64,000 bases of DNA from an uncultured Litoreibacter sp. (GTDB taxonomy: Bacteria > Pseudomonadota > Alphaproteobacteria > Rhodobacterales > Rhodobacteraceae). The first letter of the stretch is position 1; each line of letters starts with the position of its first letter. Shown one piece after another: positions 43,089 through 52,301 of this stretch. Where the stretch lies: the NCBI GenBank assembly GCA_947492995.1, contig CANLOU010000001.1:434001-498000 (forward strand), written 5' to 3'. Position numbers and translations under genes: made by a program. The notes beneath the pieces were generated by a model. It had not been told where the DNA came from and ran no database searches. It saw only the letters and a list, made by a program, of their open reading frames with translations.

Positions 43089-44984
43089 ATGAAACCAAAG
43101 TCCATAGTTGCGTTCTTATGCGGCGGCTTGCTGTCGGTTGCCGGATCCTATCTGGCCGTCGGGTGGGTCGAGTCCCGATCCGAGGAAGCCGTGAACGCGA
43201 CCTTGATAGACGGCGGGCATGATTGGGCGGAGGTCAATGTTGACGGGTTGCAGGTTCTGCTGCGCGGCACCGCGCCGGACGAAGCCACCCGGTTCCGCGT
43301 GGAAAGCGCGGTGGGCCGGGTCGTGGACCCTGACCGCATTGTGGACGATATGGGCGTCGCAGCGTCCGAGCGGATCGAGGCCCCGACCTTCACGGTCGAG
43401 ATGCTGCGCAACGGCGACGGCGTGTCGCTGATTGGGTTGATCCCAGCGGACGCGGGCCGCGACGCTTTTACCCGCACCATTGAGCGGTTGCCGGGCATGA
43501 CGTCGGTCACCGACATGCTGGAAACCGCCAGCTTCCCGACCCCGTTGGGTTGGGAGTCGGCGATCAACTTTGCCACGCAGGCGCTGGATGATTTGCCACG
43601 GTCCAAAATCTCGGTCACGGCCGACCGGGTCATGATAACCGCGATCAGCGAGAGCCCGGAAGACAAGCGCCGGATCGAGGCGGATCTGGCCCGCAACGCC
43701 CCCGCCGGCGTGCGGTTGGTGATGAATATCACCGCGCCCCGCCCCGTTATCAGCCCCTTCACCCTCCGCTACGAGTTGGACGGGGATCAGGGATCATTTG
43801 ACGCCTGCAGCGCGGAGAGCAGCGAAAGCCGCAATGCGATCCTGCGCGCCGCCGCATCGGTGGGCACTTTGCCGGAGCGCCCCTCCTGCGCGATTGGCTT
43901 GGGTGTGCCCTCGCCGCGCTGGGCTGAAGGCGTGGGCATCGCCATGAAGGGCTTGAAGGAATTAGGGGGCGGGTCGCTGACATTCTCGGACGCGGACATC
44001 ACGCTTGTTGCACTGGACACGACCCCACAAGCGACCTTTGACCGCGTCGTAGGCGACTTGGACGCGACCCTGCCCGACATCTTCTCGCTGCATGCCGTGC
44101 TGCCCGAGAAAATCGTGCTGGACGGCACGACACCCGAATTTACCGCCACATTCAGCCCCGAAGGATCGTTGCAGATGCGGGGCCGCTTGCCCGATGACGC
44201 GGTGGAGACCATCGTTGGCTCCTACGCCCGCGCACAATTTGGCAGCGAGAAAGTCTACCTCGCGACCCGCGATGACCCCACCCTGCCCGCCGACTGGCCG
44301 GTAAAAGTTCTGGCCGGGCTGGAAGCCCTTGCGATGCTGAACAACGGGTCGGTGCTGGTTCAGGAAGACTACTTGGAACTGCGCGGCGTCAGCGGCAAGA
44401 AGACCGCGTCGGACGACGTGTCGCGGTTGCTTGCCGGCAAACTGCCCGACTTCGCCAATTTCGAAATATCGGTCCGCTACGACGAGCTGTTGGACCGCAC
44501 ATTGGACATCCCGACCCCGGAGGAATGCGTCGAGCGGATCAATTCGATCTTGGCCGCAGGCAAGATCGTGTTTGAGCCATCCTCCGTCGAGATCACCGCC
44601 ACCGCCGCCAAGACCGTTGACGCCATCGCCGACATCGCCAAGCAATGCGACCGCGTGCAGATGGAGATCGGCGGCCACACTGACAGCCAAGGCCGCGAAA
44701 TCATGAACCAAGAACTGAGCCAGCAACGGGCAGATTCGGTTCTGGCGGCCCTGCAGGCCCGCCGCGTGCGCACAGGAAACCTAAGCGCCAAAGGCTACGG
44801 CGAAACGGTTCCGATTGCCGACAACGACTCTGAGGCGGGGCGCGAAGCAAACCGCCGGATCGAGTTCAAGCTGTTGACAGACGCGCGGGCTGCCGCCACA
44901 GACGATGGCACCGACGCGGAGGCCGAAACGGGCGACGCCGCGACCACCGAAGAAGAGACCGAGGCCACAAGTGAACAGAACTGA
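43089..44984 (+). CDS. BON- and OmpA-domain envelope protein
   Basis: 631 residues. An N-terminal anchor/signal (SIVAFLCGGLLSVAGSYLAVG) is followed by repeated BON-like modules (for example VNVDGLQVLLRGTAPDEATRF and KISVTADRVMITAISESPED). The C-terminal OmpA domain has GKIVFEPSSVEITATAAKTV, IGGHTDSQGREIMNQELSQQRADSV and the SAKGYGETVPIADN...NRRIEFKL end, which bind peptidoglycan in the family. A low-complexity Glu/Thr/Ala tail closes it. The layout resembles ArfA-like BON-OmpA proteins. Overlaps the next gene by 14 bases. Confidence 0.88.
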   Translation: MKPKSIVAFLCGGLLSVAGSYLAVGWVESRSEEAVNATLIDGGHDWAEVNVDGLQVLLRGTAPDEATRFRVESAVGRVVDPDRIVDDMGVAASERIEAPTFTVEMLRNGDGVSLIGLIPADAGRDAFTRTIERLPGMTSVTDMLETASFPTPLGWESAINFATQALDDLPRSKISVTADRVMITAISESPEDKRRIEADLARNAPAGVRLVMNITAPRPVISPFTLRYELDGDQGSFDACSAESSESRNAILRAAASVGTLPERPSCAIGLGVPSPRWAEGVGIAMKGLKELGGGSLTFSDADITLVALDTTPQATFDRVVGDLDATLPDIFSLHAVLPEKIVLDGTTPEFTATFSPEGSLQMRGRLPDDAVETIVGSYARAQFGSEKVYLATRDDPTLPADWPVKVLAGLEALAMLNNGSVLVQEDYLELRGVSGKKTASDDVSRLLAGKLPDFANFEISVRYDELLDRTLDIPTPEECVERINSILAAGKIVFEPSSVEITATAAKTVDAIADIAKQCDRVQMEIGGHTDSQGREIMNQELSQQRADSVLAALQARRVRTGNLSAKGYGETVPIADNDSEAGREANRRIEFKLLTDARAAATDDGTDAEAETGDAATTEEETEATSEQN

Positions 44985-45297
44985 ATTCGTCATTGCGACC
45001 GCCATCATCCTGCTGGTTGCGTTCACGGTGGGCTACCTGATGTGCTGGCTGGTGCAGCGTTTCAGCCGGGTGTCGACCGCCGACGTGGCGGAACTGGACC
45101 AGATGTCCAAGGCGCTGCATGACGCGGAAGAAACCCGCGACCAAGCCATCACCTATTTGCAGCAACGCGAGGCGGAATTGACCAACCAGCTGTCCCAGAC
45201 GGAGGCCGAATTGCGCGCCGCCATGGACGGTTTGCGCGACGCACGCCACGAAGCCGAAGAGCTGCGCGGCTACATTGAACGGGTCAATCAGGCGTAG
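44971..45297 (+). CDS. Single-TM coiled-coil protein coupled to the BON/OmpA gene
   Basis: 108 residues from the GTG at 44971, inside the end of the preceding gene. One TM (FVIATAIILLVAFTVGYLMCWLV) then about 70 residues of heptad-rich coiled coil (ADVAELDQMSKALHDAEETR, YLQQREAELTNQLSQTEAEL). Translation coupling implies work with the OmpA-domain protein, for instance as its inner-membrane tether. The BLUF gene overlaps its 3' end by 14 bases on the other strand. Confidence 0.78.
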   Translation: MNRTEFVIATAIILLVAFTVGYLMCWLVQRFSRVSTADVAELDQMSKALHDAEETRDQAITYLQQREAELTNQLSQTEAELRAAMDGLRDARHEAEELRGYIERVNQA

Positions 45298-45619
45298 CGG
45301 CCAGCCCGTCCATCATGGTTTGAAATTCGGCCTCTTCGACGCGCAACATCGCCCAGCCGGGGAACCGTCGATCCGATACCGTGGCCTGCGCCATCACCTC
45401 GATCTGCTCATGCCGTTTGTCGTTCTTGATGGTGCCAAATGTCTTGGTGACCGCGGCGGCGTCGCCCTCCAGCAGCTGGCAGAACCTGCGCCCGTCATAG
45501 ACAAGGGCCCCGGTGATACCGACCTTGGCGTTCCCGATTTCGGCGCTGGTGAGTATCTTTTCCACCTCGGCCTCGTCGACGGCGCCGCTTGCAACGCTGG
45601 AATACACCAAACAAATCAT
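45284..45619 (-). CDS. Short BLUF-domain blue-light photoreceptor
   Basis: 111 residues, a BLUF domain and almost nothing else. The flavin-photocycle residues are present: Tyr6 (LVYSS), Asn30 (EIGNAKVGITGAL), Gln48 (RFCQLLEG), with Trp89 and Met91 in FPGWAML. Such stand-alone BLUF proteins signal through partners (PixD-, YcgF- or AppA-like logic). No output domain or adjacent partner is obvious; the divergent DMT gene starts 133 bases away. Overlaps the coiled-coil gene tail to tail. Confidence 0.92.
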   Translation of the reverse strand: MICLVYSSVASGAVDEAEVEKILTSAEIGNAKVGITGALVYDGRRFCQLLEGDAAAVTKTFGTIKNDKRHEQIEVMAQATVSDRRFPGWAMLRVEEAEFQTMMDGLAATPD

Positions 45620-45752
45620 ATGATAGCAGCCCCTCGCGACGCGTTAACCTTTTTGACTGTATCCACCAGAATTCCCGGATCAAGTTTTTCATAGCAAAGC
45701 CAGACGGCGGCGCTTACTGCTTGGATATTCGCCCAACCCGAGCCCACCAAAC

Positions 45753-46709
45753 ATGTCCCGCCTCAGCCCCGCCAGCCTTGCGCCTTTGTCCGCGTTGATC
45801 GCCGTCACCCTGTTTTCGATCAATGATGTTTTGATGAAGCTGTTCAGCGACGGCTACGCCTTGCACCAGATTGTGCTGGTCCGGTCGGTGGCGGGGCTGG
45901 TCTTGACGGTGCTGGTGATGGCGCCGCTGGCGGGCGGGTTCCACCTGCTGCGCACCAAAAGGCTTGGGATCCACATGGCCCGCGCCGGCTGCGTGTTCTT
46001 CGCCAACATGATGTTCTTCCTCGGCCTGTCGGCCCTGCCGCTGGCCGACGCGGTCGCCCTGTTTTTTGTCAGCCCCTTCATCATCACCATCTTTTCCGTC
46101 CTCTTCTTGGGGGAAGTCGTAGGCCCCCGCCGCTGGGTCGCAGTGGCGCTTGGGTTGCTAGGTGTGGTGATCGTGCTGCGGCCCGCCACCTCTGCCTTTC
46201 AGGTTGCCTCGTTGCTTCCGATTGCCGCCGCGTTCGGCTACGCGGGGCTGCACATCCTGACGCGTTACATGCGCGGGACGGAGAACGCCGTATCCATGAC
46301 GTTCTACATCCAAGTGATGTTTCTGGTGCTGTGTTGCGTGCTGGGCCTGTGGATGGGCGACGGGCGCTTCCACGATGACAGCCCCGAGGCGCTGGCCTTT
46401 CTGGTGCGCCCTTGGGTGGTGCCCGAGCTGGCGCCTTTCATCGGAATGCTGCTGCTGGGCATCCTTGCCTCGGTTGGCGGCTACTGCATCAGCCAAGCCT
46501 ACCGGCTGGGCGAAGCGGCCTTGGTCGCACCGTTCGAATATCTGGCACTGCCTTTGGGCATTTTGTGGGGGATATTGGTGTTCGGGGAATGGCCGGACGC
46601 AATGGCGTGGCTGGGGATTGCGCTTATCCTCGCGTCGGGGCTGTACACAGTCTGGCGGGAGAACAAGGTCCTAAAAGACGAGATGCAGGCCAAAAACCTG
46701 CGCACCTGA
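45753..46709 (+). CDS. DMT-superfamily (EamA) transporter
   Basis: 318 residues, ten hydrophobic segments in two EamA repeats (NDVLMKLFSDGYALHQIVLV in the first; ATSAFQVASLLPIAAAFGYAG opening the second; FEYLALPLGILWGILVFGEWP near the end). Likely exporter of small metabolites. Divergent from the BLUF gene, convergent with moaE (3-base gap). Confidence 0.9.
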   Translation: MSRLSPASLAPLSALIAVTLFSINDVLMKLFSDGYALHQIVLVRSVAGLVLTVLVMAPLAGGFHLLRTKRLGIHMARAGCVFFANMMFFLGLSALPLADAVALFFVSPFIITIFSVLFLGEVVGPRRWVAVALGLLGVVIVLRPATSAFQVASLLPIAAAFGYAGLHILTRYMRGTENAVSMTFYIQVMFLVLCCVLGLWMGDGRFHDDSPEALAFLVRPWVVPELAPFIGMLLLGILASVGGYCISQAYRLGEAALVAPFEYLALPLGILWGILVFGEWPDAMAWLGIALILASGLYTVWRENKVLKDEMQAKNLRT

Positions 46710-46712
46710 GGG

Positions 46713-47153
46713 CTACCAGCGCTTCAGCGCATCCTCGTCTTCGTCTTTTCCCGCGACCCACGCGGCCCCTTGCGCGGTGGTTTCCTTCTTCCAGAACGGC
46801 GCGCGGGATTTCAGGTAGTCCATCAGGAAATCCGCCGCCGCGAAAGCGTCTGCGCGGTGCTTGGAGGCCGTGGCGACCATCATGATCGTGTCGCCCGCCA
46901 CTAGCTTGCCATGGCGGTGGATCACCAAGCTATCTGTCAGCGCCCACCGCTTTTCGGCCTCCGCTACGATGGCCTCAATCGCGGGCCCGGTCATGGCGGG
47001 GTAATGCTCGATCTCCATCACCTCCAGCCCGCCCGCCACGTCGCGCACAAGGCCGGTGAAGCTGACCACGGCGCCGACATCGGTGCTGGTTTTGGAGAAG
47101 GCGTTGAGTTCCGCGCCTGCATCAAAAGGGTCGGATTGCACGCGAACGACCAT
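46713..47153 (-). CDS. moaE: Molybdopterin synthase large subunit
   Basis: 146 residues. VGAVVSFTGLVRDVAGGLEV, LEIEHYPAMTG-like EIEHYPAMTGPAIEAI, VIHRHGKLVAGDTIMMVATA with the conserved RHG, and AFWKKETTAQGAAWV with the catalytic Lys region. With MoaD it turns cPMP into molybdopterin. One base after moaD on the same strand. Confidence 0.95.
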   Translation of the reverse strand: MVVRVQSDPFDAGAELNAFSKTSTDVGAVVSFTGLVRDVAGGLEVMEIEHYPAMTGPAIEAIVAEAEKRWALTDSLVIHRHGKLVAGDTIMMVATASKHRADAFAAADFLMDYLKSRAPFWKKETTAQGAAWVAGKDEDEDALKRW

Positions 47154-47154
47154 C

Positions 47155-47403
47155 TTAACCGCCCGTCATAGGCGGGAAGAATGCCACTTCGCGCACATTT
47201 GTCAAAGGGGCGTTAAAGTCAGAAAGCTCTTGGTCCAGCGCCACTTTCAGCGCCGAGATGTCCGAAAATGCCAGAGCGTATCGCTCCTCGCGGGCGCGCA
47301 GTTCTTCGACCAGATCCATCACTGTCGCGGCGTCCGTGTCGATCCTTTCCTTCGGCAGGCCAATGCGTTCGCGGACCCAAGCAAAGTAGAGCACATCAAG
47401 CAT
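47155..47403 (-). CDS. moaD: Molybdopterin synthase sulfur carrier subunit
   Basis: 82 residues from the ATG at 47403, overlapping the pgsA end by 8 bases. Ubiquitin-like fold ending in MTGG, the double-Gly tail that carries the thiocarboxylate. LDVLYFAWVRERIGLPKERI and FFPPMTGG are typical. Operon pgsA-moaD-moaE. Confidence 0.94.
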   Translation of the reverse strand: MLDVLYFAWVRERIGLPKERIDTDAATVMDLVEELRAREERYALAFSDISALKVALDQELSDFNAPLTNVREVAFFPPMTGG

Positions 47404-48067
47404 TGCCATCGTCCCGCAAGAACGGCATCGCCTTGCGCAGGTAGTCAAACCCGGTCAGCAGCGTCAGGATCGCGGCCACCCAAAGCAGCGCGATGCCGCC
47501 GTAAAAGCTGGCCTCCCAGCCGGCGGCTTTCCAGCGCAGCCCAAAGACATCTTCCTCGGTCCCGGCCAGGATTGCGTCCACAATAGCGGGGTCCATGCCA
47601 AAGGTTTCCATGCCCAGGTAATGCTCGAACGCGCCCTTGGCGAACAGCACCGCAATCGCCACCATCTGCGCCGTGGTTTTCCACTTGGCCAGTTGCGTGA
47701 CCTTCAGCGTGCCCGCGGTGTCGCCCAAAAATTCGCGCAGGCCCGACACGAAGGTTTCGCGGAAAATGATGACGGTGGCGGGCAACAGGATCCACGGGTT
47801 CATGCCCGAAAACCCAGTGATGACCAGCAGGGCGATGATGACCATCGCCTTGTCGGCAATCGGGTCCAGCATCGCGCCGAATTTGCTTTCCTGCTTCCAC
47901 GCGCGGGCCAGGTAGCCGTCCACGTAGTCGGTGATCGCGGCCCCCACAAAGAGGATCAGCGCGAACCAATCCGCCCAGGGCCGCGCGAAATAGAGAAACA
48001 TGATGACGACGCCCGGGGCGGCCAGCAGGCGCAACAGGGTGAGGATGTTTGGGATGTTCCAATTCAT
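47396..48067 (-). CDS. pgsA: CDP-diacylglycerol-glycerol-3-phosphate 3-phosphatidyltransferase
   Basis: 223 residues from the ATG at 48067. CDP-alcohol phosphotransferase motif is intact: ITDYVDGYLARAWKQESKFGAMLDPIAD (DxxDGxxAR...GxxxDxxxD), catalytic Asp included. MNWNIPNILTLLRLLAAPGV is the usual N-terminus. It commits CDP-DAG to phosphatidylglycerol. Four or five TM segments. Heads the moaD-moaE operon. Confidence 0.94.
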   Translation of the reverse strand: MNWNIPNILTLLRLLAAPGVVIMFLYFARPWADWFALILFVGAAITDYVDGYLARAWKQESKFGAMLDPIADKAMVIIALLVITGFSGMNPWILLPATVIIFRETFVSGLREFLGDTAGTLKVTQLAKWKTTAQMVAIAVLFAKGAFEHYLGMETFGMDPAIVDAILAGTEEDVFGLRWKAAGWEASFYGGIALLWVAAILTLLTGFDYLRKAMPFLRDDGNA

Positions 48068-48294
48068 GCGCAATGTTTAGCGCGACCGCCGCCCCGTGGG
48101 AAGCGCGATAAATCGGCTTGGAATGCGCGCAGGCGCAGGTTTTCGCAGCGCCCGTCACATTTGACGAAATTGACTCATTTTTCTCCGCGTTTTCAGCATT
48201 TCTTCACGAATTTGACGCGGATTGCACCAGATGCTGCCAACAAATGACCGAGTTTTACGGGTAACCACGGCAGTGCCGAGAAAGGGTTCTTTGT

Positions 48295-49323
48295 ATGGCA
48301 GTATTTAACTTTACCGTGGCGCTTTATGCCTTCGACCAATGGACCGGCGCCGCGACGAACAACACGGTCAGCTACCCGAACGGGACGTCCTTCACATTGG
48401 GCGGTAGCCCGACCCTGTCGGTTTTGCAGGTTCAAGATGACGACGGCAACCCCGCCGGGTCCGCCGACAACCTGTTCTCGGACGGCTTTATCGACACACC
48501 GGGGGACGGGTCGTCGCCGTCGACCGCCAATAACGACCAGCTGCTGACGCAGCCCATCACATTGAACGGGGTGACCTATCCTGCGGGCTCGCAGGTCGAG
48601 CTTGAATTCGGGTTCACCACCACCTCCGGAGACACGTTTTGGGTAATCCGCATCGACGGCACTAATGTGGGCATCAGCGGGCCGGTGCTGCCAACGCCTG
48701 GAACAACCTACACGGTGGCGAGCTCCGCCGACGGGCAAGCGACCCCTTTCGACAACGTGCCGTGCTTCACCGACGGGGCAATGGTGAAAACCCCGCATGG
48801 CCGCGTGGCCATCGAGGAGCTGCGGGTGGGCGATATGGTCTGCACCCTCGACAGCGGAGCCCAGCCGATCCTTTGGTGGGGCATCCGTGACGTGACCCCG
48901 TTGGAGCTGCTGTTTTTCCCGATGATGCGCCCCGTCCTCATCAAGGCTGGTGCCTTTGGGCCGAACTGCCCGAACGCGGATATGGTCGTCTCGCCGCAGC
49001 ACAAAATGCTGATCCGGTCGGGCAAGGCCAGCTTGCTGTTTGGTGAGGAGGAGGTCTTTGCCACCGCCCACAGCCTGATCGACGGTGACCGCATCGACTG
49101 GGCCCGCGACAACACGACCGTCAGGTACCGCCACCTGCTGCTGCCAAAGCATGAGGTTCTGACCGTCAACGGCGCGCCGACCGAAAGCCTGTTTATCAGC
49201 GCCTATAACCGCTCCCCCCGCGAAGCGATGGAGCTGGACCTGTCGGGCACGTTGCACCCCGACGCCGCGGTCTTCGCCCGACGTGCGCTGAGGTCGTTCG
49301 AGGCCCGCCTGCTGGTCGCCTAA
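48295..49323 (+). CDS. Hint (hedgehog/intein-like) domain protein
   Basis: 342 residues. The N-terminal 150 residues are Gly/Thr/Asn/Asp-rich beta sequence, typical of secreted adhesin-like regions, with no classical signal peptide. The Hint domain starts at [20 protein letters not shown] (C about 156), with [13 protein letters not shown] and [14 protein letters not shown]. In roseobacters such proteins are thought to be type I-secreted and possibly self-processing; that is inference. Preceded by a 221-base gap without a recognisable promoter. Convergent with uvrC (4-base overlap). Confidence 0.88.
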   Translation: MAVFNFTVALYAFDQWTGAATNNTVSYPNGTSFTLGGSPTLSVLQVQDDDGNPAGSADNLFSDGFIDTPGDGSSPSTANNDQLLTQPITLNGVTYPAGSQVELEFGFTTTSGDTFWVIRIDGTNVGISGPVLPTPGTTYTVASSADGQATPFDNVPCFTDGAMVKTPHGRVAIEELRVGDMVCTLDSGAQPILWWGIRDVTPLELLFFPMMRPVLIKAGAFGPNCPNADMVVSPQHKMLIRSGKASLLFGEEEVFATAHSLIDGDRIDWARDNTTVRYRHLLLPKHEVLTVNGAPTESLFISAYNRSPREAMELDLSGTLHPDAAVFARRALRSFEARLLVA

Positions 49324-51206
49324 CCCTTTTCGTGGAAATAGTCGTAGATGGTTTGGGCCATCGCCTCTGACACGCCTTCGACCGCCGTCAGGTCGGACAG
49401 GTTCGCCCGCCCCACGGCCTTTGCAGACCCGAAATGCTGCAGCAGCGCTTTCTTGCGCTTCGGGCCAATGCCGCCAATCTCATCCAGTGGGGACTTGATC
49501 TGCGCCTTGGCGCGTTTGGCGCGGTGGGTGCCGATGGCGAAACGGTGCGCCTCGTCCCTGAGACGTTGGACAAAATAAAGCACCGGATCGTTGTGGCGCA
49601 ACGCGAAAGGGCGTTTGCCGGTGCGGTGGAATTCTTCTTTGCCGGCATCGCGGTCAACGCCCTTTGCCACCCCGATCATGGCGACGTCTTCAACACCCAT
49701 CTCCCGCATGATTTCGCGCACAGCGGACACCTGCCCCGCACCGCCGTCGATCAGCAGCAGGTCAGGCCACATCTCTTTGTCGCGGTCGGGGTCTTCTTTC
49801 AACAGGCGAGAAAAGCGGCGCTTCAACACCTCTTTCATCATGCCGAAATCGTCGCCCGGGGTCAGTTCTTCGCCACGGATGTTGAACTTGCGGTATTGGT
49901 TGCGCATGAACCCGTCGGGGCCTGCCACGATCATGCCGCCCACAGCGTTGGTACCTTGGATGTGAGAGTTGTCGTAGACTTCGATCCGGCTGGGCGGCTC
50001 GGGCAGCTCAAACGCCTCGGCCAACCCTTTGAGCAATTTCCCTTGCGTGGCGCTTTCGCTCATCTTCCGGGCAAGGCTTTCGCGGGCGTTGCGGGTGGCG
50101 CCGGCGATCAGCTCCATCTTCTCGCCGCGTTGCGGAACCAGAATTTCGACCTTGCGGCCCGCCTTGTCGCTGAGGGCTTCGGACATCAGGTCGTCGTTCT
50201 GGATGTCGTGGCTCAGCAGGATTTGGCGGGGCGGTTCCTTGTCGCCGTAAAACTGACCCATGAAGGCTTCCATGATCTCTGCGGCCGAGGCATCGCTGGG
50301 GATCTTGGGATAATAGTCCTTGTTGCCCCAGTTCTGGTTGGCGCGGATGAAGAAGACCTGCACGCAGGCCTGCCCGTGTTCGAGATGCAGCGCGATGATG
50401 TCGGCCTCCGCCACGCCTTTGGGGTTGATGCCTTGGGCGGTCTGCACTTGCGTCAACGCGCGGATGCGGTCGCGCAGGGCGGCGGCGCGCTCGAACTCCA
50501 TGTTCTCGGACGCCTTTTGCATTTCCTTAGCCAGTACCTCCTGCACATTGGTGGACCGGCCCGACAGGAAGCGTTCCGCATCCTTGACCAACGCGCCATA
50601 GGCGTCGGGCTTGATGAAGCCGACGCAGGGGGCTGAGCAGCGTTTGATTTGGTATTGCAGGCAAGGCCGGGTGCGCGATTCAAAGTTGCTGTCGGTGCAA
50701 TCGCGCAAAAGGAAAGCGCGTTGCAGCTGGTTCAGCGTCCGATTGACCGCCCCGGCGGAGGCGAAGGGCCCGTAATAATCACCCTTCTCCTTCTTGGCGC
50801 CGCGATGCTTTTTGATCTGCGGGAAGTCGTGGTTCTTGGCGACCAGAATGTTGGGGAAGGATTTGTCGTCACGCAGCAGCACGTTGTATTTCGGCTTGAG
50901 CTGCTTGATGAGGTTTTGTTCCAGCAGCAGCGCCTCGGTTTCGGTCTTGGTGGTCAGGAACATCATTGACGCAGTGCGCGAGATCATCGTGGCGATACGC
51001 GCTGAATGACCCGACGGCTTGGCGTAGTTCGACACCCGCTTTTTCAGATTTCGAGCTTTGCCGACGTATAGAATGCGCTGCTGCTCATCGAGCATTCGGT
51101 AAACGCCCGGCGAGTTGTCGAGCGTCTTGAGATAAGCCTGCACACATTCATGCCCCCGCAATTCGGGGATATTTTGGCTGATTTCTGTTTCCGTAACGTC
51201 AGACAT
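49320..51206 (-). CDS. uvrC: Excinuclease ABC subunit C
   Basis: 628 residues from the ATG at 51206. GIY-YIG nuclease domain ([20 protein letters not shown]), UvrB-binding UVR motif ([20 protein letters not shown]), the RNase H-like second nuclease region ([32 protein letters not shown]) and C-terminal HhH pairs ([20 protein letters not shown]). Makes both incisions in nucleotide-excision repair. A 306-base AT-rich region lies upstream. Confidence 0.97.
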   Translation of the reverse strand: MSDVTETEISQNIPELRGHECVQAYLKTLDNSPGVYRMLDEQQRILYVGKARNLKKRVSNYAKPSGHSARIATMISRTASMMFLTTKTETEALLLEQNLIKQLKPKYNVLLRDDKSFPNILVAKNHDFPQIKKHRGAKKEKGDYYGPFASAGAVNRTLNQLQRAFLLRDCTDSNFESRTRPCLQYQIKRCSAPCVGFIKPDAYGALVKDAERFLSGRSTNVQEVLAKEMQKASENMEFERAAALRDRIRALTQVQTAQGINPKGVAEADIIALHLEHGQACVQVFFIRANQNWGNKDYYPKIPSDASAAEIMEAFMGQFYGDKEPPRQILLSHDIQNDDLMSEALSDKAGRKVEILVPQRGEKMELIAGATRNARESLARKMSESATQGKLLKGLAEAFELPEPPSRIEVYDNSHIQGTNAVGGMIVAGPDGFMRNQYRKFNIRGEELTPGDDFGMMKEVLKRRFSRLLKEDPDRDKEMWPDLLLIDGGAGQVSAVREIMREMGVEDVAMIGVAKGVDRDAGKEEFHRTGKRPFALRHNDPVLYFVQRLRDEAHRFAIGTHRAKRAKAQIKSPLDEIGGIGPKRKKALLQHFGSAKAVGRANLSDLTAVEGVSEAMAQTIYDYFHEKG

Positions 51207-51512
51207 GCCGTTCTGCGTGATTCCTTCAATTTCCTGCAATGTGCCGCCTTTGCGCACAAGAGAAAAGCTGTCCACGTATCCTGTGGATAATCTTGTGGGG
51301 AAACTTCTCTCACTGCGAAATTATCGTTATTTTTCTGCGGGTATGTCTGTTTGCCTAATTTTTAGGCACATTTTAGACCATTGATTCTAAACGATATTTT
51401 TGTCGAATTTCCCAACCCACTGATAACATTAAAGTTTTGGTAACAGATTCGTGACCCCGGGGCCCAAAGTGGACAAGTCAACTGGGCCACGCAAAAAAAT
51501 ACAGCGCGTTCC
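51207..51512. other. AT-rich non-coding region upstream of uvrC
   Basis: No gene seen. It holds TGTGGATAA (51282-51290), a perfect DnaA-box complement; three GANTC (CcrM) sites at 51219, 51383 and 51446; TTAA-N7-GTAAC (51429-51444), one base off the CtrA consensus TTAA-N7-TTAAC; and a TGCCTAA-TTT-TTAGGCA hairpin (51352-51368). The stretch 51311-51450 is much more AT-rich than the window. It must contain the uvrC promoter and perhaps the end of the SDR transcript. Origin-like character is possible but unproven. Confidence 0.6.
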
Positions 51513-52298
51513 CTATTCTACGCCCTGAACATCAGGGGTCTGCCACCCAAGGTGCTGCCCCCCATCAATGCACAATAACTGCCCCGTAAGCGCCGGGGAT
51601 TTCAGTATAAACTCCATCGCGGCGACGATGTCCTCAGGGTTCGACCCACGCCCCGAAATCGTGGCTTTTCGTTGCGCATCAAAATGTTCCTCGGTCTGGC
51701 GGCCACCACGCAGCGTCGGCCCCGGCCCAATTCCGTTGACACGAATATGCGGTGTCAGCCCGCGCGCTGCAGTCTGGGTGAAGGCCCACAGCCCCATCTT
51801 GGCGATGGAGTAGGTCATGAATTCCGGCGTCAGCTTGCGCACGCGTTGATCCAGCATGTTGATGACGCAGGCCTGCGCCACAGGCTCGCCCCGGTCATCG
51901 TTCACCGCTTGCGGGGCCTGTTTGGCAAAGTCCTGTGTCAGGATGAACGGCGCTTGCAGGTTGGACCCGATTGCGCGGTCCCATGACGCCCGCGTGGCGG
52001 TTTCAATCGTGTCATGTTCAAAGATCGAGGCGTTGTTGATAAGCACTGAAAGCGGTGCGCCCAGGGCCTGCGACGCCTTGCCGACCAGCCGCTCCGTTTG
52101 ATCCATGTCCAGAAGATCTGTCTGGATGGCTACGGCTTTGCCGCCTGCTGCCTCGATCATTGCGACGGTTTCATTTGCCCCGTCCACCGAGCTGGAATAA
52201 TGCACGGCCACGTCGTGGCCCAGTTCCGCCAGCTTGATGGCCATTGCACGGCCAAGGCGGCTTCCAGCTCCGGTAACGAGGGCAGCTTTGCGAGACAT
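51513..52298 (-). CDS. SDR oxidoreductase, pteridine reductase/FolM-like
   Basis: 261 residues. TGAGSRLGRAMAIKLAELG (TGxxxRxG, NADPH-type Arg), INNASIFEHDTIETAT, and the full catalytic YSIAK in FMTYSIAKMGLWAF. The TGAGSRLGR, ML-DQRVRKLTPEF and PGPTLRG segments resemble PTR1/FolM pteridine reductases. A dihydrofolate or dihydromonapterin substrate is plausible. Last gene of the S49-ribbon-exchanger operon (3-base gap). Confidence 0.88.
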   Translation of the reverse strand: MSRKAALVTGAGSRLGRAMAIKLAELGHDVAVHYSSSVDGANETVAMIEAAGGKAVAIQTDLLDMDQTERLVGKASQALGAPLSVLINNASIFEHDTIETATRASWDRAIGSNLQAPFILTQDFAKQAPQAVNDDRGEPVAQACVINMLDQRVRKLTPEFMTYSIAKMGLWAFTQTAARGLTPHIRVNGIGPGPTLRGGRQTEEHFDAQRKATISGRGSNPEDIVAAMEFILKSPALTGQLLCIDGGQHLGWQTPDVQGVE

Positions 52299-52301
52299 AG
52301 T

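Noticed and set aside
49434-50636. 400-codon open frame antisense to uvrC
   Set aside because: Fully opposite an intact uvrC with all motifs; composition is that of a GC-frame shadow.
51207-51512. Chromosomal origin of replication
   Set aside because: Only one perfect DnaA box and none of the usual alphaproteobacterial origin neighbours (hemE, parAB, dnaA); kept as an observation only.
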